64,000 nucleotides of DNA from positions 56,565,501 to 56,629,500 of the forward strand of contig CM027377.1 in the NCBI GenBank assembly GCA_015680905.1, given 5' to 3'. Each line of letters opens with the position of its first letter. Position 1 is the stretch's first letter. A model generated the notes under the pieces. That model was given only the letters and a program-made list of their open reading frames with translations, was not told the origin of the DNA and ran no database searches. Positions 22,947 to 33,399 of the stretch are shown here, piece after piece. The position numbers and the translations under genes are program-made. The stretch comes from Coptis chinensis. Taxonomy: Eukaryota > Streptophyta > Magnoliopsida > Ranunculales > Ranunculaceae.

Positions 22947-23295
22947 TTATTCATCATTCTCCTCATCCTCTCCTTCTATAAAGAAGTGAGGTTCCTTCGC
23001 GTCCTGCCATGCCATGATAACTTGCCAGGCTTCCTGCCATTTATCATCTATTATTGCTAACCTATTAAGCGATACTTGGTCTGACGGGGTGTAGGGTGCA
23101 ACCTGATGAGGTTGTATCCTCCACCATTGCCAAGTCATTGCACGGAACTATCGAATAATACTATTGGTGGGTCGCACAGTGTCGACCTTAATCCAATCCG
23201 TGAAACATGTACAAAAAAAAGGGAAGAAACATAGCATAATACGGGAAATTAGAACAGGCATAAGAAGGTATTTATGTCTCATGTTATGGGCTCGT
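22947..23295 (-). pseudogene. ORF2 of element A, C-terminal part
   Basis: Continues the ORF2 product beyond the 3.26-kb insertion: RHKYLLMP-type segment, then MTWQWWRIQPHQVAPYTPSD, a lysine/tryptophan-rich stretch and the acidic end EGEDEENDE. Across the insertion the reading is ...SLAR|AHNMRHKYL..., matching the uninterrupted copy of element B. Frames change near 23150. Confidence 0.75.
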
Positions 23296-24194
23296 TGTAA
23301 CGCCCGTATTTAAAATACGTATTTTATTTATTAATTTATTAATTTAATTATTTATTTAAAAATCGGCTGGATTGGATTTGGGATACGCGGGCCTGATTTT
23401 TGGGCCCGAGTCTGTGTTGGGCTTGGGTTTCAGACCCAAGTATATAAACACATTGTTATAGAGAATAGGGTTTTGGAGAATAAAAATATATTAAAAATGG
23501 AGGCTCGAGCGTTGGAGCACGACGACTCGGACTCGGAGAAATTTGTAAGAGCTGTGAATACAGGTGAGTAGAGTTTATCTCTCACCACTACTAAAACTGT
23601 AATTTTTGGTCTGTTAGAATTTACGAATTTACTGTCAAGTGTTTCGACCAGTTTTCACAGTTATTTAGTTCTGTCGATATCTGTTAGTTTTATTTTGAAC
23701 TGTGGAAGGTAGAATGAGCAGTTCATGGAGGCTACCGCCCATGAATGGTACTGCCATTAGATTATGTTGATTTGTTTTGATGTGGGTTTAGAATCGCTTG
23801 TTGAAGATCTGTTCAAGCTCTTGAACGAGACGTTAATGGCGTCGTCGCGATTTGGTGGATGGGTGAAGGGTATGGTTTGAATTGTGGTTGGGGAAAAGGT
23901 GTTTTGGGTCGTGTAGTGAGGTGTGGTTGGGAGCTTGGAGAAGGATTGAGTGGTGTAGTGAGGGTGTGGAACATTTGAAGCTCTCGGGAGGAGCATCAAT
24001 GGGCGCCTTGATTGGCGAATTCGATTTGGTGCTACCGGTGTGAGGGAGATGAGATCGAGTTTTGTGTATTAAAGATGTTGGGTTTTTCTTTAGGAGTCCA
24101 ACCACTTGGTTGGAATGGGTAGGCGATTGGAACTTGTGGTGGCCGGATTTTGGTGCTGGTGGGGGAAGAGAATGGGTGAAGAAGATGAACTGTT

Positions 24195-24450
24195 GGGGCT
24201 TGGGCCTTGGGCCTTAGGTGAGTTTGGGCCGATCCAAATCTTTTAAGTTGGGCTTGTTCTATTTTTAGATGGGGCCAGTTCTAATTTAGTTTGGTTGGGC
24301 CGGTTTTTAATTAAGTTGTTATTGGGCCGGACCAGTTCAATTAAGCTTGGACCAATTTGGTTTAGTTCTATGGGCCCGTTTCATTTGTTTTGATTGGGCC
24401 CATTTCAGTTCAATTTTCGGGCCGAACTCAGTTGTGTTTTTGGGCCAGTC
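24195..24450. repeat. Cluster of GGGCC motifs
   Basis: About ten GGGCC occurrences in 250 bp, mostly as TTGGGCC or TGGGCC, spaced irregularly in otherwise AT-rich sequence inside the 3.26-kb insertion. It could be a promoter-proximal binding-site array (TCP-like sites contain GGGCC) or decayed simple repeat. No function is shown by sequence alone. Confidence 0.5.
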
Positions 24451-24633
24451 CATAGGACTTAAAATAGATCTAAATGGGTCTTCCAACTTTTAGACTTTCG
24501 GGTTCTAAGGTTTGGGCTCGGCTAGTTGGGTCCGAACCGTTTTCGTAGTCATGAGCCTATGAGTCATGCACATTGACCTTAGCCATGAACCATGGCTATG
24601 ACTCTAAACTTGTCGAACATGGAAATGCCAGTT

Positions 24634-24732
24634 TGACTTTGACCATGCCAGTTTGACTTTGACCATGACGTGTAGACTTTGACTTTGACCGTTGACTTTG
24701 ACCGTTGACCTTTGACTTTGGAATGTTGACTT
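24634..24732 (+). promoter_or_regulatory. Dense W-box-like TTGACY array
   Basis: Eleven TTGACC or TTGACT hexamers in 99 bp, built from 'gtttgactttgaccatg' and 'gttgactttgacc' units. TTGACY is the W-box core bound by WRKY stress and defence factors. In an LTR such an array could give stress-responsive transcription. That is inference. Confidence 0.6.
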
Positions 24733-25383
24733 TTTCCGTTTTTCACATATTTAAGAATATGGACAAATATAATAATAAAATATTGTCGCACATCATATAA
24801 CGTTGTTTGTCATTATCGAATTAATATTTGGCGTGAGTAGTGTGTAAAAGCTTTATATATATTGGGCTTTGATTGTGGATGTGGATCGTTTAATTGTCTT
24901 TGCATTATATGTTGTAAATTGTATGGACAAATCAAATGCTAAAATACTGTGGAAGCTTGTATAAATTTGGTGGTCATTATCTAATTAAGATCTGACGTTG
25001 ATATTGTGACATTATATAATATGTTGGGATATATATATATATATTATATATAATGCAATATGTTTAGGAGAAATAAATGTATAAACACTCCATTATTATA
25101 TATGTGAGATGCTACTATGAGGTAGTATATGATTGGTGAATATTTGCCTACGGGATTGTGGCTTAGTGCAATAATATATTGGCACGTGAAAGAATGAAAA
25201 TGGTTATGAGATATATTCGAGACATTTCTAAATATTGTGGCTTAGTGCAATAATGTATTTGACATGCACGTGATATAGTGAAACGTTTATGAGTCATAAA
25301 TGTATGACACCTGAATAAATTACGTAACGAAAATCCTAGAACCTGACTACCACAACTCATGTGATCTGCCCTGTGTGGGCGTA

Positions 25384-25640
25384 TTTGATATATAAGATGT
25401 TGTATATATATGAGATGTTGATTGACCCATGTGTTGGGCAATCGTAGCTGAATAGTGGCTTGATATATAAGATGTTGATACATAAGATGTTGTATATATA
25501 TGAGATGTTGATTGACCCATGTGTTGGGCAATCGTAGCTGAATAGTGGCTTGATATATAAGATGTTGTATATATATGAGATGTTGATTGACCCATGTGTT
25601 GGGCAATCGTAGCCGAATAGTGGATTGATTATTCCGTTTG
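25384..25640 (+). repeat. Tandem repeat, three copies of a ~75-bp unit
   Basis: The segment 'tgagatgttgattgaccc' starts at 25411, 25501 and 25576. The first interval (90 bp) has an extra 15-bp 'gatgttgatacataa'. Units are otherwise almost identical, including 'gtgttgggcaatcgtagc'. Confidence 0.9.
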
Positions 25641-25925
25641 CAAAATAGAACGAGATGCGCAATATCTTATGCTGAATAGTGGCATTACTTACATAATTGC
25701 TTCCGTGTGAGGATTTACCTGGTGTGCGGCATCCCGCTTAGGGTGGTTACGCACGGAGTGGTTCATTATGTAAGGGGAGGCATGTGGATGTACATGTTCG
25801 GCGTTGGGTAGCGATTGTGGTAGCCAGGGAAACTAGGTAAGACATAGATACTGACGTGATTTTTAGGGACACACAAAGAAAGCCTTAAATAATCTAATTA
25901 TGGTAATATGTTGGTTATTTGTTTA

Positions 25926-26105
25926 GTTGAACCTAAAGCCTCGAGGGAGGAACTACTGCCTTATTTATTATGTGTATAATTTGTTGCAGTAGTTAGTGGG
26001 AAGTTAAAAGCCTCGGTGGAGGAACTACCGCCTTAATTATTGTACTTAAGGATGTTATATTAGTCGTTGAAAGTTAAGGCCTCGGTGGAGGAACTAACTG
26101 CGTAT
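25926..26105 (+). repeat. Tandem repeat, three copies of a ~71-bp unit
   Basis: 'gcctcggtggaggaacta' recurs at about 25938, 26010 and 26079, each preceded by 'aa..taaa' and followed by 'gcctta'-like sequence. CCTC...GAGG within each core could pair as a short hairpin. It lies near the right end of the 3.26-kb insertion. Confidence 0.8.
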
Positions 26106-26557
26106 GGTTTTGTGTATATATTGGTATAAGTATATGATGTATTTTAGGGCTACTCACACCATCATTTTTTATAATGATGACCCGATTTGCATGTTTGCTT
26201 ATCGGGTGTGTTCATTAAATGAAACGCAGTTGATAAGTCTTGACAGGTTTAGTGTTGAAGAAGATTGGTTCTTTGCTTGTGGTTTTGCGTTAAGCGTTGC
26301 ATCTCAGGATATGTTTTGTTTTCCCTCGAGGTGATATAGAGTTTCAGTCGAGACAAAGTTATTTGTATTTTCATTTGTAAATTTTTGTAATGAAGAGGAC
26401 ATTTGTTTAATTGAAATTTTTATTGGTTTTTAAATTATCCGCATATTTAAACTGTTTATGGGTTTTTTGGAAGTGGAGAGTGCGTCACACCTCGGAGATC
26501 GAAGAGTCGGGAACAAATAATGTTTTTCCAAATTCTGTCGAAATTCGGGGTGTGACA

Positions 26558-27124
26558 CTCATGCTAAACTAGACATCAAGGTTCTGGGAAGGTCATAGAA
26601 TATACATCTCGTGGCTAAAGCAAGAAAGACGCTGCAAGTGGCATCATTCACAGAAGAAAAACGCCATTCCCCTAAAATGTTTAGCATGATCCAAAACATA
26701 ACAGTTCCTATGTTCATGGATAGGCTACCAAAGGCAACGTTATATTCCCCTTGGTCCTTGATATAGAAAATGCCTGCCCCATAAGCCTCATGCAAAAACT
26801 CGTATGTGTAGACATACATATTATCTACCCAATAGCACCATGGGTCTTGTATTTCAGCTGGCATAGCAAGTCCAAGAACAAATGCTAGCAAAAACCTGGT
26901 AATTTCCATTGGTTCATTGTCAATGTTGATCCATCTGGTCTCTCAAAGAACATGCAATTATCATAGAAATAATATGCAAGTGTTGAAGAATAAAGTTCAT
27001 TAGGTCTTACCATTAGCGGTTCCCAGCCTACGTGTGTGATCACGTCGCGAAACCAAGCACCATAAGTGGTGCTTTGGAACAAATCTTTGAAAGACTGTTC
27101 CTGTATTATCATTGGAGATGTCAT
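26558..27124 (-). pseudogene. ORF2 of element A, N-terminal part
   Basis: Starts MTSPMIIQEQSFKDLFQSTT at 27124. Conserved blocks follow: GWEPLMVRP, YFYDNCMFFERPDG, then EITRFLLAFVLGLAMPAEIQ, DPWCYWVDNMYVYTYEFLHE and NIGTVMFWIMLNILGEWRFS. A deletion of about 14 bp near 26935 (relative to element B at 35205-35235) shifts the frame. No signal peptide or clear membrane span. The function is unknown. It resembles ORF1 of the same element in layout. Confidence 0.75.
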
Positions 27125-28064
27125 CTCAAAACTACGCTCTGGAACAACTGCAAATGATCCGAGAACAACCCGCAGAAAACTGGAAATTTTTGTGTATACG
27201 GAGGTCGCAGTAGCGAGGCTTTCACGTGAAGAAAAGCCAAAGCGCGATGATTTTGAGTTACAAGACTCTAAAGCGCGCTTTGCGCTTTAATGCAGAAGCA
27301 GCGCTCGACTAGAATTTCGACAAATGCTTAAAGGCGCAAAAAGCGCTCAAAGGGGGGCAAGTGCGCTCCGAGCTGCTGAGTTGTGAAAATGGTGAAGAAC
27401 AAATGGGAAACGTGGGAGTGTAAGGTGAGAGATGGATGTGAGTAGTAGTGTGGGTTGTGAGTGTAGAATGAATGAATTTTTTATAGGTTTTAAATTGTTA
27501 AAACGAATCGGGAAGTTGCCAAAAAGCGTTAAAGCAATTTTCTGGAAATAATAAAATTTCCCAACCCGAAAACGAAAACAAATCATATTCTTGATTCTAA
27601 AACAACCCTAATATCTTTTAGGTTGAATTTAGGATAGAAACTGCCTAACTTCTCTAGATTTCATCCTATCCAATATCTATTCATAGATATGCCCATATCG
27701 GCAATATTTTCAACCCCTACTCCAAAACAACTTCTAAACTTGATGATCATATACAAATCATGGTAGAATAAATAATAACCACCCCCAAACAATTTGGGAA
27801 GGTGGGATCCATAATAACAACCACACACAATTTGAAAAGAACCACATTATATTAATATTGGCATTCAAACAACTTTTCAATACAAAATTCAAATTTAACT
27901 ACGGAATTCATAAACTTTACATCGAAAGGAAATAAAAACCATTAAAACTACAAATAAAATATCATCAACCTATACAATCCCTAAACACGTCTGCTACTTG
28001 TAGTGGATGGCACACGCTCAGGAGATGGCTCCTGAGCTCTCGATGGGTCATTGCCCTTCGTCTT
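27125..28064 (-). mobile_element. ORF1-ORF2 spacer of element A
   Basis: Non-coding. Part is leader for ORF2 (27125-27370), with a run of 'gcgc'-containing units at about 27237-27365. The rest is the 3' side of ORF1, with a polypurine-tract-like motif at 27775-27794 (complement 'tttgggggtggttat'). Element C has the same arrangement at 61520-62353. Confidence 0.75.
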
Positions 28065-29111
28065 TCAGCGACGACGCTCGTGCCTCACAGCTGTATCCTC
28101 AGAAGAACTCCCATGGGGTGGGAAGTGTGCAAGCATATCGGAGTGGAATTGGCACTGAGATTCCAGCTCAGCCCTCGTCTGTTCCCACCGGTCATCCTCA
28201 TGCTGGGTACGACTCTCGAAGTTATGATGCATAGTAGCCTGCCGAGTCCGGAGGTCTTCGTAAATAGTATTGAGAGAACACATGCCACGATGAATCACAA
28301 CCATGCTTTCTGCATCTGACCTACACCTCTCCAAGGCATCGGCATCAAAACATGACATGTCATCCTCATTCTCCGAGTCATTCTCGTTCTCCGAGTCAAT
28401 CCTTTCGACTACCCTATCCTCAGACAACCTCCAAACTCGTTGGATACATTCCGTACAAATACGAGGATTTCGGTGTTGGTTCAGGCAAATCCTATCAGAC
28501 GTCGGAGTTACATTGAAGGTCATCATGATCTTTGTTATCAAAACAGGGAGAGGTGCAATACTCTTTCCAACTCCCCTAATCATGTTACACAAAATCTCCA
28601 AAATACAGAACTCATACTTCTGCTCCTGGAGTATCCATAGAACGTGGAGGCAGTTCAGACCGATGTCGCTGACTTTCTCCTTCCCTATGACATTCCTACC
28701 AATCCACTGAGCTACAACCAGCTGGTTGGTTCTGAGGGACGACTGGTGAACACAATGCGAGCTCGCATTGTAGTTGCTTTCGAAAATAGTCGCGTTCATC
28801 AACGGCTCGACCCCAGTAAATAGGGACTCCTGCAATGTGGCATCGAGATGGCGTCTATGCGGAATGACCAAAATCTCGACCAACAACTCCGTAGATACTT
28901 CTCGCCTCCTCCCATCCACCTGAACAAAAATTCTCCTCCCATCCAACTCTCTCGTGTTGTAAAACTGTCGGACCAAATCTTCATGGTAAAAATCATCAGT
29001 CGAGTACCACAAACTACTCCAGTCTCTACTAACCATCTCGTCACCGTAAAATGGTGCGAAGTGGTCAGCAGTAAACGCGTGCTCTGGCAAAATTCGACGT
29101 CGTTGAGCCAT
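28065..29111 (-). CDS. ORF1 of element A (Athila-type accessory protein, unknown function)
   Basis: An uninterrupted frame of about 348 codons, the best-preserved gene of element A. Starts MAQRRRILPEHAFTADHFAP. Blocks: RDWSSLWYSTDDFYHEDLVR, a Lys/Arg-rich RRIFVQVDGRRREV, LLVEILVIPHRRHLDATLQE, then GKEKVSDIGLNCLHVLWIL, LPVLITKIMMTF, an acidic stretch (NENDSENEDDMSCFDAD, about residue 250) and a charged C-terminal helix. I chose 29111 over the in-frame 29219 because element C starts at the equivalent MAQ. The pattern recalls the ATHILA ORF1 / putative plant transposon protein families (tentative). Retroviral envelope features (signal peptide, membrane span) are not seen. Its placement downstream of gag-protease suggests a separate transcript or spliced RNA. 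Confidence 0.75.
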   Translation of the reverse strand: MAQRRRILPEHAFTADHFAPFYGDEMVSRDWSSLWYSTDDFYHEDLVRQFYNTRELDGRRIFVQVDGRRREVSTELLVEILVIPHRRHLDATLQESLFTGVEPLMNATIFESNYNASSHCVHQSSLRTNQLVVAQWIGRNVIGKEKVSDIGLNCLHVLWILQEQKYEFCILEILCNMIRGVGKSIAPLPVLITKIMMTFNVTPTSDRICLNQHRNPRICTECIQRVWRLSEDRVVERIDSENENDSENEDDMSCFDADALERCRSDAESMVVIHRGMCSLNTIYEDLRTRQATMHHNFESRTQHEDDRWEQTRAELESQCQFHSDMLAHFPPHGSSSEDTAVRHERRR

Positions 29112-30172
29112 TGGAGTTTTGATCTGATTTGAGGTTTGATAGAAGGTGTAGGAAGCAAAGAGAAACAACCTCACTAGAAAAACGATGGTGGTGGCGTGGT
29201 GGAGGTGCGGTAGCTCCAAATTTTTGAATTTTTAGTGGTTTTCGGTTGTTTAAATTGGTGGAAGTGGCAGTGGGGGTAGGTAGGAGAAGATTTGGGGTGG
29301 GTTTGAACTTTGGGCGTGGGTGAATTTAGATTTTCTCTTTATTTTTAGTTTTATGTTAGGGTTTAAAGCTTTGTTTTTGTTAATGGCGGTTTGAAGGTGA
29401 AGATCGCGAACTGATGGTTTGAAGGTATAGCGAGCGCAGCGCTTTGAGAGTCTGTAGCGAAGTTTGGGCCCAAGCCTAATATGATTTTCCGATTTTTGTC
29501 GAGTTTTAGCTCAACTTCAAACTAAATTTGCCGCTTTGTTACCGGTCCGATTTTTGCGAATGAGATATGAAAATGATCAGGAGAGAATTTCCAATCCAAT
29601 GATCTATAAAACACTCTATTCTGACCATGGGTGACATATAAGAAAATGCAAAATGCCTCGAAGTGCATGTATAACGTAAGTTATGCGAACTAATGAAATC
29701 TAAATTCATAGATTATGTCAACCCAAATCAAAATACAATTAAATGGCCTAAGTAACATAAATGGAAAGTTAAATATTTCAGGACGAAAACACGAACACCC
29801 CACCCCTAAACAAATTTTTTACAACAGTTTTAGAAAATTTGTTTTACAGTGGGTCTTTTAACGTCAGATTCCCGAGACTTCCTAGATTATTATGTTTGTG
29901 ATTTAATTTTTTTTTTCTCTTTTTATACATATGGATTAATATAAAGAAAAACAATAAGCAATAAAGACATAATTCACACCATAAAGAAACATGACTCAAA
30001 AACTGAGAAAACATGTGTGAGCGAAAACCGTGAATTATGTTAAACGTGGACTTAGGATTCGATAGTTACAACCACACACTCCATAGGGAGGGCCCGATTA
30101 CCTGAATGGTGCACTTACCAATATATGGAAGTGAAAGGAAGTACCCCAAACAATAAAATGAGTCGTTTATAG
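29112..30172 (-). mobile_element. Spacer between polyprotein and ORF1 (element A)
   Basis: No gene. The part next to ORF1 (29112-29570) matches the leader in element C at about 59900-60366. A polypurine-tract-like motif lies at 29797-29812 (complement 'tttaggggtggggtg'), about 360 bp past the polyprotein stop, as in element C. Confidence 0.75.
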
Positions 30173-33100
30173 TCAGATTCTCGAGACTTTATCGATAACA
30201 TATGTATGAACATACAGTTTATCATATATCAACAACCAAAATAGTTGTGGATCGTTCCATAAATAAATATCACAGAAAATATATCCAAACATAATGAAGC
30301 ACCAAGATTTCCTACGATGCAACTTAGTGAAATGAAAGCGAAGTCGAAAAGACCTATAACGTACTCGAGCATGCACCTTCTTCTTCATCTTTGAACGAGA
30401 GGTTGTCCTAGTGAATGAGTGTGAAAAATTGAATGGTTATGGAAGATATGGTGGATATGAATAATTTTTAGAAGGAAAGAGTGGAAAAAATGAGAATGTA
30501 GGTTTAGCACAAGACTCATTCGTGGTGTAGGTAGGAACTGTCTCAATTCTGAAAATGAAAGTGTCAAGTGCCTTTCCATTGGGCATTATTTCTATTTTAG
30601 GAGAATTTAGAAATTCATAAAGCACAGGAGAAACAAGAGGGTCCAGTGCAAACTCTAGCTTCCTTTGAAAAGGTGGAGGGTGGGGAATATTAGTGATAGA
30701 AGGTGAATGATATGATGTGGGTGAATGGTTCTCGGCTAGAGCTCTCAAGTCCATATCATTAGAAGTCTTGATATATGCAAGACATTCCTCAATAGGTGAG
30801 TCAAAAGGATCACTAGGGTAGAGATTAAAAAATTCATCTTCCGTCATAGCGTCAAGGGATGAATGGTTGTTGACAAGGGGGGACTCGCGAAGTGGTAAAG
30901 AAGAGGTGCAGAAAAGTTTAAAGAAATTTTCCTCTATTTCCTCTACTACCAGGAAGTCATTGTTAAAGTTGGAATTTCCGAAGGAAAGAATTTTGTGCAT
31001 TGGATCCTCAGGAAACATGTTTTTGAAATAATCTTGAGCTAAGATCTCGATCATGCTAATCTCTCCATCGACAGTCATATCTGAAAACTGCTCCGTCGGT
31101 TTAAAAACATTTACGTCAACAGAAAGATGGCCAAAAGACATGGACATCAAATCATAGCGACAGTTTATGAGCGCGTTGGCAGTAGCCAAGAAGGGACGCC
31201 CTAAAATGATAGGTACAGAGTCGTTAATGACTTTTGTGTCGAAGATAACGAAGTCGGCTGGGTAGTAAAAATTTTGGACTTTAACCAGCACGTTTTCAAC
31301 CACACCCTTAGGATACTTAATAGACCGATCAGCTAATTGCAACTTCATTTTAGTGGGTTGCATCTCTTGTAGACCTATTTATTTGTATAGATAATATGGG
31401 AGTAAGTTAACACTCGCCCCCAGGTCTAATAATGCGGTCGTCATGTGGGAATCTCCTAAGGTGCATTATACAGTAGGACGACCAGGGTCCTTGTACTTAA
31501 CAATTCCGTTATGTTCAGATAGAGTTGGGAATTGTTCAGTTAAGAAGGCGTCTCTTGGTATATTTGTCTTACGCCTAGTAGTACACAACTCTTTAAGAAA
31601 CTTAGCATGGTGTGGTAGCTTTTTAATAGCTTCGAGAAAAGGAAGGTTTATCGTCAGATTTTTAAAAACATCCCTAATCTCTTCATAATTTGTATCCTTG
31701 GTCAACATAGTTAATCTTTGGGGAAACGGTGGTTTCTCTCTATATTTTGCATATGGATCAACAGGGTGGTTCACCTTGGCTTTCTATTTCTTTGGTTGTG
31801 GTTTAACTGGTACCTCTACCAGGGTAAGATCTTCAGTTACTACTTCGGTATTTAGTAAAATATCTTGTGTAGGGACTACTGGTGGGGTAACTACAGGCAT
31901 AGTTACTTTGTCATCAACTACTCTACCTGAACGGAGAGTGGTGATAGCATTTAGCTCACCAACGTTTTCATTTTTATTACTAGTATTACCGTTTACCTCA
32001 AAGGCTGTGTTTTTTGTTTTAGGATTAGGTATCGCTTGACTTGGAAACACACCTTTGGATTGGGTTTTATCTTGGGTTAATTGTTGGCTTAAATTAATAA
32101 TGGATTGTAAAAGCTGTTCGTTAGATTGAGCCATGGTTTGGAAAAGTTGTTGGCTCACTTGTATGAAGGTGTCAAAACGAACCGGTTGTGTGGGTGTAGT
32201 GGTCACGGGTGGTGTTACTAGAACTATCGCACGTTGATTATTAACAGGTGGGTTGTGATAGTTATTATTTACCGGAATAATGCCTCTATTAACATTATAA
32301 TTATTATTGTTATAATTATTATAATGACCTTGTCCTTGTCCTTCTCCTTGTCCTTGTCTCTGGGGAGCTTGGTTGTAATTAGGCGCTGGCCTAACATTTT
32401 GATTATTATACCCTAGAGGTGTGACTTGTTGATTATTTCTCCAACTGAAGTTGGGATTTTGCCTCCAAGGGGCGTTACGCTCACTATTAATGGAACAAGC
32501 ATGTTCATAGGCTAGAGGACAGTAAAAGTCGGGATGCTCAGGACTCAAACATAAATTACATGGATTGGAATTGACATTCATGATGGGGGTAGGCTTTTGT
32601 TGAACAGAAATAGCCTCTACCTTTTTAGTGAGAGATTCGATTAAAGTTTTTAACTCAGGATCGGGTTTCATCTCAAACATACCAGCAGCTTTAACTGTGG
32701 AAGACGAACTAGCAGAGCGGGGGATATCATCACTAGCCCCCCCAGTTGTTGTTACGCTTAGTTTGGTCTTCTAAAAATTTATAAGCCTCCGAGGCTCCTT
32801 TACTTAGGAAACTACCCCCATTCATTATGTCTAGGACTTCTTTATGGTGATGTAGAAATCCTTTGAAAAAGGCACGAACTAACATGTCTTTCGCAAGATT
32901 GTGGTGTGGACACTCTATAACCAGATCGGTGAAACGATTCCAAGCCTCAGAAAATGATTCATGAGGATTCTGTCGAAAGAAATGAATCTTGGAAATCATT
33001 TCATCTGTCTTCAGGGGTGGGTAAAAATGTTCCATAAATAGTTGAACAAGTTTAGCCCACGAGTCCACAGAATTAGGCGCTTGGGTAGTTAACCAAGACG

Positions 33101-33377
33101 CTGCCTTATCGGCTAAAGTGGAGGGAAATACCCTCAGTTTAATTTGTTCAGCACCCACCGTAGGATGGTGGAATGTTGTAAGGACTTGTTCAATCCTACG
33201 CATGTGCTGATAAGGTTTTTCATGGTCTAAACCATGAAAAATGGGCAACAAATTAAATATATTTGGGGGGATTCGGAAATCCCCCACTGGGTCTGCAAGA
33301 ACGATGCAAGATTTAGGGCTATCGCTCAAGGCTTTATAAAAGTCAGAGAAAGGAGTCTCTTTTTCTGCGCCCATCAT
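30173..33377 (-). pseudogene. Gag-protease polyprotein of element A, no RT or integrase
   Basis: Minus strand. Start ATG 33377 or 33374; an upstream Met at 33413 lies in the neighbouring LTR and is rejected. Gag: FNLLPIFHGLDHEKPYQHMR, LFMEHFYPPLKTDEMISKIH, FSEAWNRFTDLVIECPHHNL. CCHC knuckle CNLCLSPEHPDFYC near 32560-32525, then an Asn-rich linker. Protease active site DLGASVNLLP at about 31397-31426 and VPIILGRPFLATANALINC near 31200. Where Athila elements continue into reverse transcriptase, this one goes to FALDPLVSPVLYEFLNSP and a basic-then-hydrophobic tail (RLRFHFTKLHRRKSWC; FGYIFCDIYLWNDPQLF), ending at 30173. Breaks at about 32700, 31780, 31390 and 30430. Dead copy, but its layout is shared with element C. 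Confidence 0.88.
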
Positions 33378-33399
33378 TTCAGGTGCTGTGTGTGGTATG

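Larger units (their letters stand above)
23296..26557. mobile_element. 3.26-kb TG...CA insertion in ORF2 of element A (likely solo LTR)
   Basis: The ends are TGTAACGCCCGTATTT and AAATTCGGGGTGTGACA, which are also imperfect inverted repeats of each other. The flanks are 'ctcgt' (23291-23295) and 'ctcat' (26558-26562): a five-base target duplication with one change of the kind left by CpG deamination. Removing the insert and one flank restores ORF2 homology with elements B and C. No reverse transcriptase, integrase or gag is seen. By its termini and length it fits a solo LTR of a large-LTR Ty3/gypsy element. A non-autonomous element is the alternative. Confidence 0.75.

Noticed and set aside
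25163-25662. Three overlapping minus-strand frames with internal repeats
   Set aside because: They are translations of the 75-bp tandem repeat inside a non-coding insertion; all three frames stay open only because of the repeat.
25384-26105. Possible CRISPR-like array
   Set aside because: The repeats are contiguous tandem units of 70-90 bp without unique spacers, in a plant retrotransposon.
28065-29111. ORF1 as a retroviral-type envelope gene
   Set aside because: The position is env-like, but with the start at 29111 there is no signal peptide or membrane span. The hydrophobic segment upstream (29219-29112) is not present in element C.
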